Of a stretch of 64,000 nt of DNA, positions 1 to 11,283 are shown piece by piece (positions within the stretch are counted from its first letter, which is position 1; every line of letters begins with the position of its first letter). The notes under the pieces are model-generated. The model ran no database searches, was not told where the DNA came from, and saw only the letters and a list, made by a program, of their open reading frames with translations. Made by a program: the position numbers and the translations under genes. Source of the DNA: Rhodobium gokarnense (GTDB lineage Bacteria > Pseudomonadota > Alphaproteobacteria > Rhizobiales > Rhodobiaceae); assembly GCF_025961475.1 (NCBI RefSeq), contig NZ_JAOQNS010000008.1, positions 175,901 to 239,900 of the forward strand, read 5' to 3'.

Positions 1-1096
1 GGTTCAGCGGCGGCGTCTGCTTGGCGTGCTTGTCTTCCAGTCCGGCGCAGAAGATGCGGGTGAGGTCGCCCACGTGCTTGGCCATCAGGAAGTAGTGCTT
101 CATGAAGCGTTCGACGTCTTTCAGGCCCGCATGGGAGGTGTAGCCGAGCCGGCTGGCAAGCTCCGGCTGGACGGCGAAGGAGAGCCGCTCCTCGGCCCGC
201 CCAGAGAGGAAATGGAGGTGGCAGCGGACGGCCCAGAGGAAACTCTCCGCCTTCTTGAAGAGATTGTATTCGCGGCGTGAAAAGACGCCGAGCTTCGGCA
301 GTTCCTCGGCCGAGCGGACCCGATAAAAATATTTGGCGATCCAGAACAGGGTATGGAGGTCGCGCAGCCCCCCCTTGCCTTCCTTGACATTGGGCTCGAC
401 CAGATAGCGCGACTGGCCCTGGCGCACGTGCCGGGAGTCCCGCTCCGCCAGCTTGGCGGCGATGTATTCCGGGCCGGACTTCGCCGCCACCTCGACATCG
501 AACCGCTCGACCAGCTCGTCGAAGAGGCTCTCCTCGCCCCAGATGAAGCGCGCTTCCAGGACCGCGGTGCGGATCGTCAGGTCAGATTTGGCGAGCCGGA
601 CGCATTCGTCGAGATTGCGCGTTGCGTGGCCGACCTTGAGACCGAGATCCCACAGCATGTAGAGCAGGTATTCGTTGATCGTTTCGCCCCAGGCCGTCTG
701 CTTGTAGGGCAGCAGGCACAGGATATCGACGTCGGAGAACGGCGCCAGCATGCCGCGGCCATAGCCGCCGACGGCGACCAGCGCCATCCGTTCGGCGGCC
801 GACCGGTTGATGGAGCGGAACACGTGGACGACCGCGAAATCGTAGATGACGCGTATGATCTCGTCCTGGATGTGCGACAGTCGCCGGGTGCAGAGCGTTC
901 CGTCATTGTCCGTCTCGAAGCGCTGCTGCACCTCGGTGCGCGCCTCGGCCAGTGCCGTCTTCAGGAGCTTCAGGACCTCGGCGCGGATTTTCGTGCTCGA
1001 GCCGTCGCCGTCGGTCTCGAGCGTCAGCGCGGTGAGGGAGGCCCTGAGGGCATCCGAATCGATGCAGTCGGTCACGTAGGGGGGAAGCTTGGTCAT
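1..1096 (-). CDS. glnD: PII uridylyltransferase/uridylyl-removing enzyme GlnD (N-terminal part, cut by window edge)
   Basis: Bifunctional cytoplasmic enzyme that uridylylates PII proteins when nitrogen is short and removes UMP when it is plentiful. The frame is open from an ATG at 1096 to the left edge, about 365 residues of the roughly 900-940 expected. The nucleotidyltransferase signature GGYGRGMLAPFSDVDIL lies at about residues 110-126, with the metal-binding SDVD inside it. Later text such as KEGKGGLRDLHTL and the RHVRQG region matches the uridylyltransferase domain. The HD and ACT domains would lie outside the window. It sits downstream of mutS on the same strand after a 144-base gap. 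Its likely substrate GlnK is encoded at 51 kb. Family assignment is secure. Confidence 0.95.
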   Translation of the reverse strand, partial: MTKLPPYVTDCIDSDALRASLTALTLETDGDGSSTKIRAEVLKLLKTALAEARTEVQQRFETDNDGTLCTRRLSHIQDEIIRVIYDFAVVHVFRSINRSAAERMALVAVGGYGRGMLAPFSDVDILCLLPYKQTAWGETINEYLLYMLWDLGLKVGHATRNLDECVRLAKSDLTIRTAVLEARFIWGEESLFDELVERFDVEVAAKSGPEYIAAKLAERDSRHVRQGQSRYLVEPNVKEGKGGLRDLHTLFWIAKYFYRVRSAEELPKLGVFSRREYNLFKKAESFLWAVRCHLHFLSGRAEERLSFAVQPELASRLGYTSHAGLKDVERFMKHYFLMAKHVGDLTRIFCAGLEDKHAKQTPPLN

Positions 1097-1240
1097 GCGC
1101 TCCGCGTTTCGTCGATGGGTGGGCGGCAATCCGGGGCCCGAATGCCGCCGGCCGCGCCCCCAATAGCTAGTGCAGTTCGCGCCGGTTGTGAACCATTGCG
1201 GAGGGCAGGGGCGCCAGGACGACCCGGAACCGGGGAGGGC

Positions 1241-3964
1241 TCAGCCTTTCGCGGCCTCCGCCTTCAGCCGGTAGAGCAGCTCCAGCGCCTCGCGCGGCGT
1301 GAGCTCGTCCGGGTTGCTGTCGGCAAGGAGTGTCAGCGCCGGGTTCTCTGCCGCAGGCGCGCCGGCAGTCGGGACCGGCTTGTCGCGCAAGGCCGAGAAC
1401 AGCGGCAGATCGTCGATCATCATTTCCACCGGCGACTTGCGCTCGTGCTCCTCAAGCTGCGCCAGCACCTGGCGCGCGCGGGCGATCACCGCTTCGGGAA
1501 GGCCGGCGAGCCGGGCGACCTGGATGCCGTAGGAGTGGTCGGCCGCGCCGGCGACGATCTCGTGCAGGAAGACGACGTCGCCCTCCCATTCCTTGACCCT
1601 GACCGTGGCGTTGTGGAGCCGTGAAAGGGTCTCCGACAGCGCCGTCAGCTCGTGATAGTGGGTGGCGAACAGGCTGCGCGAGCGGTTGACCTCGTGCAGG
1701 TGCTCGATCGCGGCCCAGGCGATGGAGAGCCCGTCGAAGGTCGCCGTGCCGCGGCCGATCTCGTCGAGAATCACCAGCGAGCGCGGGCCGGCCTGGTTGA
1801 GGATCGCCGCCGTCTCGACCATTTCCACCATGAAGGTGGAGCGCCCGCGGGCAAGGTCGTCGGCCGCGCCGACGCGGGAAAAGAGGCGATCGACGACGCC
1901 GATATGGGCGGCCTTCGCCGGCACATAGGCGCCGATCTGGGCAAGCACGGCAATGAGCGCGTTCTGGCGCAGGAAGGTCGACTTGCCGGCCATGTTCGGC
2001 CCGGTGACGAGCCAGATGCGGCCGTCGTCGTCGCCTTCCGCCGGCCCGAGCGTTGCGTCATTGGCAACGAACGGGTCCTCGCCGCGCTTGCGGAGCGCCT
2101 GTTCCACGACCGGGTGCCGGCCGCCGGAAATATCGAAGGCAAGGCCGTCGTCGACCCTCGGCTGGGTGTAGTCCTCGGCCTCCGCCAGCACCGCATGGCT
2201 CGCCGAGACGTCGAGGACGGCAAGCGCCCGCGCCGCGTCCTTGAGGATTTCGGCCTCCACCGTGATCCGCGCGCAAAGGTCGTCGAACACCTCCTGCTCG
2301 ATGGCGAGCGCCCGGTCCGAGGCGCTGGAAATCTTCGATTCCAGGTCGGCAAGCTCGGTGGTGGTGAAGCGCATGGCGTTGGCCATGGTCTGGCGGTGGA
2401 TGAAGGTCGCCGCGGTCGCACCCGCCGTCAGCTTGTCGGCGTGGTTGGCGGTGACCTCGACGAAATAGCCGAGCACGTTGTTGTGACGGACTTTGAGGGA
2501 CCGGATGCCGGTCTCGTCCTGGTAGCGCGCCTGCAGTTCGGCGATGATCCGCCGGCTCTGGTCGCGCAGCGCCCGAAGCTCGTCGAGATCGTCGCGATAG
2601 CCGCCGGCAACGAAGCCGCCGTCGCGGCGAAAGACCGGGAGTTCCTCGGCGAGCGCGCTGGTGAGCTCAATGCGAAGAGGATCGGGAAGGGCGGCAAGCG
2701 ACGCTCCGGCCTCAGCGATTTCTTCGGCGCTGCTGGCATCGGCCTCGGCAAGCAGGGCCGCGATGTCGCGTGCCGCATCAAGGCCGGCGCGGATCGCATC
2801 GAGGTCGCGTGGGCCGCCGCGGTTGAGGGAGAGGCGGGAAAGCGCCCGCGAGATGTCCGGCGCGCCGGCAAGCGCTTCGCGCAGCCGGGCACGAAGCCCC
2901 GTATCGCCGAGGAAAAAGCCGACGGAGGCGAGCCGCTTGCGGATTTCGTCGGGATCGGCGAGGGGCGCCGACAACCGCTCGGCGAGCAGGCGCGCGCCGG
3001 CGCCGGTCACCGTGCGGTCGATGGCATCGATCAGGCTGCCGGCACGGCCGCCCGAAAGGGTCTTCAGGAGTTCAAGGTTCGCCCGCGTCGCCCCGTCCAC
3101 ATGCATCAGCCGGCCGGAATCCTGGCGCGTTGGCGGATCGAGGGGCGGGCGTTCGCCGAGCTGGGTTTTTTCGACATACGCAATGGCGCCGGCCGCGGCA
3201 GCCGTTTCCGCCCGCGAAAAGCCGCCGAAGGCATCGATGGTGGCAACGCCGTAGAAGCGGGCGATGCGATCGGCCGCCGTCGCGCCGTCGAAATAGGCCC
3301 GCGGCACCGGCATCACGGCAAAGGAGAGCTGGCGCCAGAAGCCGGCGAGCGCCTCGTCCTCGAACAGCGCGTCGGAGACGATGAGCTCGCGCGGGTCGAT
3401 CCGCGACAGGTCGGCGGAAAGCCGCTCGAACGTGGTCTCGCCGACCCGGAAGACGCCGGTCGAAATGTCGATCCAGGCAAGGCCGAAGACGCCGTGCGGA
3501 TCGTCGGTGCCGGCGCGGATGCGGGTGACGGCGGCGAGATAGTTGGAGCGCCCGGCCTCCAGGAGGCTTTCTTCGGTCAGCGTTCCCGGCGTCACCAGCC
3601 GGATGACGTCGCGCTTGACGACGGATTTGGCGCCACGCTTTTTCGCCTCGGCCGGGTCCTCGATCTGCTCGCAGACGGCGACCCGGTAGCCGAGGGCGAT
3701 CAGCTTCTGCAGATAGTCGTCGGCGGCGTGGACCGGCACGCCGCACATGGGGATATCGGCGCCCAGATGCTTGCCGCGCTTGGTCAGCGTGATGCCCAGC
3801 GCCCGCGATGCCTCCTCCGCGTCCTCGAAGAACAGCTCGTAGAAGTCGCCCATCCGATAGAACAGCAGGCAATCGGGATTGGCCGCCTTGATCTCGATGA
3901 ATTGCTCCATCATCGGCGTGACCCGGCCCGTTTCGGGCGAACTCTTTGACATCGCTTCACTCAT
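1241..3964 (-). CDS. mutS: DNA mismatch repair protein MutS
   Basis: Mismatch-recognition ATPase that starts methyl-independent mismatch repair. The protein is about 907 residues, full length for alphaproteobacterial MutS. The mismatch-wedge Phe-x-Glu motif is seen as RMGDFYELF near residue 38. Walker [10 protein letters not shown] is near residue 653 and Walker [12 protein letters not shown] near 728, followed by the FATHYHEL signature. The frame is open further upstream to an ATG at 3991, and another ATG is at 3952. I chose 3964 because homologues carry about 15-25 residues before the conserved TPMMEQ block. Divergent from malic enzyme, with glnD downstream. Confidence 0.97.
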   Translation of the reverse strand: MSEAMSKSSPETGRVTPMMEQFIEIKAANPDCLLFYRMGDFYELFFEDAEEASRALGITLTKRGKHLGADIPMCGVPVHAADDYLQKLIALGYRVAVCEQIEDPAEAKKRGAKSVVKRDVIRLVTPGTLTEESLLEAGRSNYLAAVTRIRAGTDDPHGVFGLAWIDISTGVFRVGETTFERLSADLSRIDPRELIVSDALFEDEALAGFWRQLSFAVMPVPRAYFDGATAADRIARFYGVATIDAFGGFSRAETAAAAGAIAYVEKTQLGERPPLDPPTRQDSGRLMHVDGATRANLELLKTLSGGRAGSLIDAIDRTVTGAGARLLAERLSAPLADPDEIRKRLASVGFFLGDTGLRARLREALAGAPDISRALSRLSLNRGGPRDLDAIRAGLDAARDIAALLAEADASSAEEIAEAGASLAALPDPLRIELTSALAEELPVFRRDGGFVAGGYRDDLDELRALRDQSRRIIAELQARYQDETGIRSLKVRHNNVLGYFVEVTANHADKLTAGATAATFIHRQTMANAMRFTTTELADLESKISSASDRALAIEQEVFDDLCARITVEAEILKDAARALAVLDVSASHAVLAEAEDYTQPRVDDGLAFDISGGRHPVVEQALRKRGEDPFVANDATLGPAEGDDDGRIWLVTGPNMAGKSTFLRQNALIAVLAQIGAYVPAKAAHIGVVDRLFSRVGAADDLARGRSTFMVEMVETAAILNQAGPRSLVILDEIGRGTATFDGLSIAWAAIEHLHEVNRSRSLFATHYHELTALSETLSRLHNATVRVKEWEGDVVFLHEIVAGAADHSYGIQVARLAGLPEAVIARARQVLAQLEEHERKSPVEMMIDDLPLFSALRDKPVPTAGAPAAENPALTLLADSNPDELTPREALELLYRLKAEAAKG

Positions 3965-4116
3965 GGCCGGCGACACTAGCAGAAGCGCCATGCGGATTCA
4001 TCGCTTCAGAGCAGCCATTCGGCCGGGTTGTGGATAGTCAGTTGCGCGGATATTGTCCTCACCCCCGCCCCCGGGGCGGCAACCGTCAAAAAGACCCAGA
4101 ACAAGCGAGCAAGAGA

Positions 4117-6399
<2,283 letters not shown>

Positions 6400-6548
6400 C
6401 GCCGGCCCTTCAGGTGCCTTAGAAACAGCACCGGGCGGCCAGGGCAGAAGGAACAAAATGCCGGCGCGGAAAAGCCGTGCCGGCGTCTCTGCATGCGAAC
6501 GATCGGCCGCGCCGCAAAGGGGTGCGCCGAGCCAGGAACGAAACGGAT

Positions 6549-6941
6549 ATGAGCGAAGAAGAAAACCAGCCGCGCGGCAAGTTGACCATCCGCATTCTTG
6601 CCATGCCGGCCGATGCCAACCCGGCCGGGGATATCTTCGGCGGCTGGGTGCTGTCGCAGATGGACGTGGCCGGCGGCCTGTGCGCCGGCGATCGCGCCCG
6701 CAGCCGCGTCGTCACCGTCGGCGTCGAGGCGATGACCTTCATCCGCCCGGTCAAGATCGGCGACGTCATGTGCGTCTACACCGAGCTGTTGCATGTGGGC
6801 CGGACCTCGATCCGCGTCGGCATCGAGGCCTGGGCCCTGCGCGACCGCCTCGGCCGGCGCGAACGGGTGACCAAGGCGATCTTCACCTATGTGGCCCTCG
6901 ACGAGAACGGCCTGTCGATGGTCGTTCCGCCGGAGGCTTGA
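6549..6941 (+). CDS. acyl-CoA thioesterase, YciA-like hotdog fold
   Basis: Small hotdog-fold hydrolase expected to cleave acyl-CoA to free acid and CoA. The 130-residue product has the family pattern near residues 18-40: MPADANPAGDIFGGWVLSQM, where the Asp in the GDIFGG turn is the usual catalytic acid. VEAMTFIRPVKIGD and the conserved strand FTYVALDE follow. The frame continues upstream to 6477, but the ATG at 6549 has a purine-rich GGAACGAAACGG just before it and fits family length. It lies 150 bases behind maeB on the same strand, and convergently faces the next gene across a strong 12-bp hairpin. Confidence 0.88.
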   Translation: MSEEENQPRGKLTIRILAMPADANPAGDIFGGWVLSQMDVAGGLCAGDRARSRVVTVGVEAMTFIRPVKIGDVMCVYTELLHVGRTSIRVGIEAWALRDRLGRRERVTKAIFTYVALDENGLSMVVPPEA

Positions 6942-7010
6942 GGCTTTTCGTGGTGTTCAGGCGCCACTGAGGCTTTTCGGCACAACGGCGCCGGTGCGCA
7001 GTCGCGCTTG

Positions 7011-7037
7011 CCGAACCCGGATTGCATCCGGGTTCGG
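7011..7037. terminator. perfect 12-bp hairpin between convergent genes
   Basis: CCGAACCCGGAT at 7011-7022 pairs perfectly with ATCCGGGTTCGG at 7026-7037 across a 3-base loop. It lies between the convergent ends of the thioesterase and a small secreted-protein gene. There is no run of T on either side, so it is either an unusual bidirectional terminator or an RNA-stabilising 3' structure. Confidence 0.5.
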
Positions 7038-7061
7038 ATCGAGTCCCGATCGAAAGGTCGT

Positions 7062-7397
7062 TTAGCCCTTCTTGTCGCGGCGCGGCCCTTTCTTGTTGGC
7101 GCATTTCTGGAGCTGCTTGGCGCGCTCCTGCTCCTGGTCGCGCATCTTGCCGCGATTGGCCTTGCGCTCGCGGCACCAGGCGGCGTGGAACTGCTTGGAG
7201 GCATTCCAGCGGTTGCCATTGAAGCCGCAGTTCATCCTGACGTTCTCGGCGTTGTCGTCGACGGCGCGCTGGGCGTAGTTGCGGCAGATGTCCTGGATGT
7301 CCTTGGCGGCGGCCGGCTGGGCGGCGATGCCGAACATCAGCGGCGCGGCAAGGGCGGCGGCAACAGCGAGGCGTGTCGAAATACGGGTCGGCGTCAT
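7062..7397 (-). CDS. small secreted four-cysteine protein (paralogue 1)
   Basis: No function recognised. The 111-residue product begins with a clear signal peptide (hydrophobic LAVAAALAAPLMFGIAA, cleavage probably after AAA near residue 27), so it should be exported. The mature part has four cysteines in the pattern CRxYAxRA, MxCGF, WCR and LQKC, followed by a basic tail. The next gene upstream encodes a paralogue sharing GNRWNAS and QFHAxWCR. The start ATG at 7397 has AAAAAGGAG upstream; an upstream extension of the frame lacks such a site and would bury the signal peptide. The leader carries a hairpin shared with the paralogue. Confidence 0.8.
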   Translation of the reverse strand: MTPTRISTRLAVAAALAAPLMFGIAAQPAAAKDIQDICRNYAQRAVDDNAENVRMNCGFNGNRWNASKQFHAAWCRERKANRGKMRDQEQERAKQLQKCANKKGPRRDKKG

Positions 7398-7427
7398 GGG
7401 TTCGAAAAACTCCTTTTTGAATTGAAA

Positions 7428-7447
7428 GGCGCCCGTTGCCGGGCGCC
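7428..7447 (-). promoter_or_regulatory. leader hairpin of paralogue 1
   Basis: GGCGCCCG and CGGGCGCC form a perfect 8-bp stem around a four-base loop, which reads GCAA (a GNRA tetraloop) on the transcribed strand. It ends 30 bases before the start codon at 7397, just upstream of the ribosome-binding site. The same stem occurs at the same place in the next gene upstream. It could be an attenuator, a translation control or an mRNA-stabilising structure. Confidence 0.6.
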
Positions 7448-7560
7448 GATTCGGTAACCGTTCTCTATCAGACCGCGTGAATGGTTCATGAATAGGGCAG
7501 CGAATGCATTCCGCCGGGAGCGGCAGGCGGTCCGCCCGTCGCTCCCGGATGGCCGCATGG

Positions 7561-8244
7561 TTAGCTGTCGGTGCCGAAGCGCGGCAGCAGCGGTCGGCCA
7601 CCCGGATTCATGTGTCCGGGCCGCCGGTCGTCGCCGCGGGTGCGGTGCGGCATGCTGCGGCCCCGGTCGTCGTGCCGCGCGCGGTCGTCGTCGCGCCTGT
7701 GATGGCGCCCGCGGTCGTCCCGATGGCCGCGTCCGCGATCGTTCCAGTCGTCGCGTCCCCGGTCACTGCGATGGTGGCGTCCACGGTCGTCATGACGGTC
7801 CGGTTCGCGATTGCTCCAGTGATTGCGTCTGCGGTCGCCCCTGTAATCGGGACGCCCGTAGTCGGCTCTGTGATCGTCGCGCAGGTCAAGGACGCCGCGG
7901 TGTTCGCGACCATCGCGCTCGTGGCCCGTACGGCGTGCGTCGGCCCGGCAGCGCCGGAGCTGCGCCCGGCGTTCCTGCGCCTGGTTGCGCAGCGCCCGCG
8001 GATCGCCGTTCTGGGTGCGGCACCAGTGGGCGTGAAACTGGCGCGAGGCATTCCAGCGATTGCCCTGGAAGCCGCAGCGCATGGAGACGTTCTTCTCGTT
8101 GGCTGCCGCGGCCCGCTTGGCATAGGCGCGGCATACCTGGCTGAGGGCGCCGGCTTGCGCCGGCCCAGTCGTGGCAAGCGCCACCGGGGCGGCGATAAGG
8201 GCGGCGCCGGCAAGCGCGCGGATGGCGGTGTGTCGGGTCGTCAT
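7561..8244 (-). CDS. secreted four-cysteine protein with His/Arg/Asp-rich tail (paralogue 2)
   Basis: No function recognised. The 227-residue product has a signal peptide (AIRALAGAALIAAPVALA, cleavage near QAGA at about residue 30). A domain of about 85 residues follows, clearly paralogous to the downstream gene: CRAYAKRA, MRCGF, GNRWNAS, HAHWCR and LRRC, so all four cysteines are kept. From about residue 105 on it is low-complexity, rich in Asp, Arg and His with repeated DDRGR and RHHR units, suggesting a disordered, possibly metal- or polyanion-binding tail. The ATG at 8244 follows CAGGAG. It is tandem with paralogue 1 across a 163-base gap. Confidence 0.78.
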   Translation of the reverse strand: MTTRHTAIRALAGAALIAAPVALATTGPAQAGALSQVCRAYAKRAAAANEKNVSMRCGFQGNRWNASRQFHAHWCRTQNGDPRALRNQAQERRAQLRRCRADARRTGHERDGREHRGVLDLRDDHRADYGRPDYRGDRRRNHWSNREPDRHDDRGRHHRSDRGRDDWNDRGRGHRDDRGRHHRRDDDRARHDDRGRSMPHRTRGDDRRPGHMNPGGRPLLPRFGTDS

Positions 8245-8268
8245 GGCGAAAAAACTCCTGAAACAGAA

Positions 8269-8288
8269 GGCGCCCGAAAACGGGCGCC
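8269..8288 (-). promoter_or_regulatory. leader hairpin of paralogue 2
   Basis: The stem GGCGCCCG/CGGGCGCC is identical to that of the downstream paralogue, with loop TTTT on the transcribed strand. It ends 24 bases before the start codon at 8244. The sequence between hairpin and start shares AGGAGTTTTT with the other leader. Confidence 0.6.
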
Positions 8289-8474
8289 CCGCATCGTTCG
8301 AATTCCTGAAAACGGGCCGGAATGCCCGCACGGCAGGCCACCTGGACCATGCGCCACATCTCGATGCGCAACAGCCTTGGCGGCCTTGCCACTCTCCCGG
8401 CCAACGCGTCGCCGGCGGTGGCGGTTCCTGAAACGACGGCCGGCCACCGGCAAAAATTTATGGAAAGGCTTTAA

Positions 8475-9251
8475 TTACGCCGCTTCGACGGTCTTGTCCG
8501 GCGCCTTGCAGATGTCGCGGATGACGCAGTTCGGGCAGGCGGGCTTGCGCGCCTTGCAGACATAGCGCCCGTGCAGGATCAGCCAGTGGTGGGCGTGGGT
8601 GAGGAAATCCTGCGGCACGATCCGCTCCAGCTCCTCCTCCACCTCCAGCGGCGTCTTTCCGGGGGCGAGGCCGGTGCGGTTGCCGATCCGGAAGATGTGG
8701 GTGTCGACGGCGATCGTCGGCTCGCCATAGGCGACGTTGAGCACCACATTGGCGGTCTTGCGGCCGACGCCCGGCAGCGCCTCCAGCGCCTCGCGCGAGC
8801 GCGGCACCGCGCTGCCATGCTGGGCGATCAAGGCCTCGGAAAGCGCGATGACGTTCTTGGCCTTGTTGCGATAGAGCCCGATGGTCTTGATGTAGTCGCG
8901 GACGGTGTCCTCGCCGAGCGCGACCATCGCCTCCGGCGTATCGGCCACCGCAAAGAGCGGCTTCGTCGCCTTGTTGACGCCGACATCGGTCGCCTGTGCC
9001 GACAGCACGACGGCGACCAGAAGCGTGTACGGATTGACATAGGCAAGCTCGCTCGCCGGCTCCGGGTTCATCTCCGAAAGCCTTGAGAAGATTTCGTAAA
9101 TCTCCTCACGCGAATAGCGGCAGCGGGCCCGGCGCTTAGCGGCCCCAGGCTTTTTCGCGGCGGCCTTCTTGGCCCCCGAAGCCTTGCCAGCTGCCGGTTT
9201 GGCCGCCGATGCCTTCGCCGAAGAATTATTTTCCGTCTTTGTTTTCGCCAT
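8475..9251 (-). CDS. nth: endonuclease III
   Basis: Base-excision repair DNA glycosylase/AP lyase acting on oxidised pyrimidines. The 258-residue protein has the helix-hairpin-helix LPGVGRKTANVV with the catalytic Lys near residue 162, and the catalytic Asp in VDTHIFRIGNR near 182. The four-cysteine iron-sulfur loop C-x6-C-x2-C-x5-C lies near the C-terminus. Residues 1-45 are an Ala/Lys-rich tail (repeated AAKP and KKA units), longer than in E. coli Nth and probably disordered and DNA-binding. The frame extends upstream, but the ATG at 9251 is the natural start. Divergent from the DUF2244 gene with only 22 bases between start codons. Confidence 0.96.
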   Translation of the reverse strand: MAKTKTENNSSAKASAAKPAAGKASGAKKAAAKKPGAAKRRARCRYSREEIYEIFSRLSEMNPEPASELAYVNPYTLLVAVVLSAQATDVGVNKATKPLFAVADTPEAMVALGEDTVRDYIKTIGLYRNKAKNVIALSEALIAQHGSAVPRSREALEALPGVGRKTANVVLNVAYGEPTIAVDTHIFRIGNRTGLAPGKTPLEVEEELERIVPQDFLTHAHHWLILHGRYVCKARKPACPNCVIRDICKAPDKTVEAA

Positions 9252-9273
9252 CACGTAGATATACTTAGTCGTT

Positions 9274-9777
9274 ATGGGTGACCGCAATCCGGAAACAGAC
9301 CGGCCGTTCTTTTCGGCCCTGGTGACGCCGCACCGCTCCCTGCCGCGTAGCGGATTCAGGGCCGTCATGGTCGTCGCCGGACTGGTCTGCCTGTCCTCCG
9401 GTCTCGTCTTCTGGTCCATGGGCGCCTGGCCGGTCGCCGGCTTTTTCGGCCTCGACATCGCGGCCCTGTGGCTCGCCTTCCGGCTCAGCTACCGCTCCGG
9501 GCGCGCCTATGAAGAGGTCAACGTCTCCCACCACGAGGTCCATGTGCGCAAGGTCTCACCGTCGGGCCGGATCGAGGATTACCGATTCAATCCGCTTTGG
9601 ATACGGCTTTCGGTGACGCGGCTGGAAGACGAGGGCTGCGTCAAGATCTCGCTGGTCGGCCGCGGCATCGACCTGGTGCTCGGCGGCTTCCTCAACCCGG
9701 ATGACCGCGAAAGCTTTGCCAGCGCCTTTTCCGGCGCCCTCCACGCGGCACGCTCCGGCACGCTGCAGCCCGCCTGA
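9274..9777 (+). CDS. DUF2244 family membrane protein
   Basis: Integral membrane protein of unknown function. In the 167-residue product two hydrophobic helices (about residues 28-48 and 52-70) sit near the N-terminus. They are followed by a soluble beta-rich part with VNVSHHEVHV and RIEDYRFNP, characteristic of DUF2244. Alphaproteobacteria often carry this gene beside nth, as here, where the two starts face away from each other 22 bases apart. No good ribosome-binding site is visible, so translation may be leaderless or start-site tuned. A T run (9781-9787) just after the stop may end transcription. Confidence 0.85.
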   Translation: MGDRNPETDRPFFSALVTPHRSLPRSGFRAVMVVAGLVCLSSGLVFWSMGAWPVAGFFGLDIAALWLAFRLSYRSGRAYEEVNVSHHEVHVRKVSPSGRIEDYRFNPLWIRLSVTRLEDEGCVKISLVGRGIDLVLGGFLNPDDRESFASAFSGALHAARSGTLQPA

Positions 9778-9858
9778 CGTTTTTTTACCAGAGCAAGTTT
9801 CGGGTGGTCTCGCTTTTTCCCTCTTCCTAGTGTTGGCTGAGAAAGGGAGTGAGCAGCC

Positions 9859-10773
9859 ATGAACGCGATCCAGGGATCGGTCATCATGCCGGACCGCAAC
9901 GGGGTTCTTCCTGTGGACCCGCAATCCGCCCGAGACTACGACGTCGTCCGCCGCGCCATCACCTTCATCACCGAGAACCGGCTCGACCAGCCGCCGCTGG
10001 AGGCGATCGCTGCCTCGGTCGGCATGTCGCCGGCCCATTTCCAGCGCCTCTTCACGCGCTGGTGCGGCCTGTCGCCGAAACAGTTTCTGCAGGCGATCAC
10101 GCTGGACCACGCCCGCGCGCTCCTGCGCGATTCGGCGAGCGTGCTCGATGCGACCTACGAGGTCGGGCTCTCCGGTCCCGGCCGCCTGCACGATCTCTTC
10201 GTCACCTACGAGGCGATGACCCCGGGCAACTACAAGGCCAAGGGCGGCGGCATCGAGATTCGCTGGGGGTTCCACCCCTCGCCGTTCGGGCGCGCGCTGG
10301 TCATGATCACTGAGCACGGGCTCGCAGGCGTTGCCTTTGCCGACGATGCCAGCGCCGAGAGCGCCACATTCGACGACATGGCCGCGCGCTGGCCGAACGC
10401 CGACTACGTGGAGGATACCGGTGCCACCGCCCCCTATGCGGCGCGGATATTCGATCCGAACCGCTGGGACCCGCAAACGCCGCTCCGCGTCGTCTTTATC
10501 GGTACCGACTTCGAGGTCCGGGTCTGGTCGACGCTGCTCGCGATACCGTTCGGCAAGGCGACGACCTATTCGGACATCGCCTGGCACCTCGGCAAGCCGA
10601 AGGCGGCACGCGCCGTCGGCGGCGCGGTCGGGCGAAATCCGATGTCCTTCGTCGTCCCCTGCCACCGCGTGCTCGGCCGCTCCGGCGCCATCACAGGCTA
10701 CCACTGGGGCCTGACCCGCAAGCGCGCCATCCTCGGCTGGGAAGCGGGCCTTTCCGGCAGCGCCGGGGAGTGA
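9859..10773 (+). CDS. ada: Ada-type regulator/O6-methylguanine-DNA methyltransferase lacking the N-terminal zinc domain
   Basis: Suicide repair enzyme that moves methyl groups from O6-methylguanine to its own cysteine. The 304-residue product has an AraC-type helix-turn-helix domain (about residues 30-130; LEAIAASVGMSPAHFQRLF) and a methyltransferase domain (about 140-295) with the active-site PCHR, Cys near 268. The N-terminal Ada domain that repairs methylphosphotriesters and triggers autoregulation in E. coli is absent. A methylation-sensing switch of the E. coli type is therefore not expected. The ATG at 9859 has GGGAG about 8 bases upstream. It follows nth and DUF2244, another repair-related neighbourhood. 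Confidence 0.93.
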   Translation: MNAIQGSVIMPDRNGVLPVDPQSARDYDVVRRAITFITENRLDQPPLEAIAASVGMSPAHFQRLFTRWCGLSPKQFLQAITLDHARALLRDSASVLDATYEVGLSGPGRLHDLFVTYEAMTPGNYKAKGGGIEIRWGFHPSPFGRALVMITEHGLAGVAFADDASAESATFDDMAARWPNADYVEDTGATAPYAARIFDPNRWDPQTPLRVVFIGTDFEVRVWSTLLAIPFGKATTYSDIAWHLGKPKAARAVGGAVGRNPMSFVVPCHRVLGRSGAITGYHWGLTRKRAILGWEAGLSGSAGE

Positions 10774-11283
10774 TTGGGCGCGCGGAGTAGGGGGACCTGC
10801 GGTCCGTCGGAGTGGCTGTTCAGCGCGTCTGGGCAGTCCCTCCCTGGGCGTCGCCATTAACTCGGCCTGCCAACCCCCTCCTGCGTCATTGCCGGGCTTG
10901 ACCCGGCAATTCATGATACTTTTGATTTCAATCACTTAAGATAAGAATTACCGCACGGCCTCATGGACCACCGGACCAAGTCCGGTGGTGATGCAGAATG
11001 GGTGGGTTCCGGAGTACGTAGGCCGAGAACCGGAAAGTGGTGGGTAAAGCCCGGCTGCGACGCGGAGTGTGGGTAGGTTGGCGGAGGATGCACCAAACGC
11101 CAGTCTGGATCGCCGCGTCGCCTACGGCTCCTCGCGATGACGTTGGAAATACGTCAGAAACCCCACCACCGTCATTGCGAGCGAAGCGAAGCAATCCAGT
11201 CCGGCCGTGCAACAATAATCCGGCCATGGCCGCTCATCGCAAAGGGCCAATCAAAATCTGCCGTCCCGGCCGACGCTTGCCCC
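10774..11283. repeat. gene-free stretch with two inverted-pair dispersed repeats
   Basis: About 510 bases without a supportable gene. 10882-10993 holds a type A unit: hairpin ATTGCCGGG/CCCGGCAAT, a spacer containing TTGATTTCAA, then hairpin CCACCGGAC/GTCCGGTGG. 11104-11199 holds a type B unit made of two facing copies of GTCATYGCGAG...GCRATCCAG. Related copies occur elsewhere in the window (15.4, 26.5, 32, 37.5 and 63 kb). Confidence 0.8.

Noticed and set aside
1652..3949. 765-codon open frame on the plus strand across mutS
   Set aside because: Antisense to a certain mutS gene. Such long frames arise from high third-position GC and the translation has no domain-like pattern.
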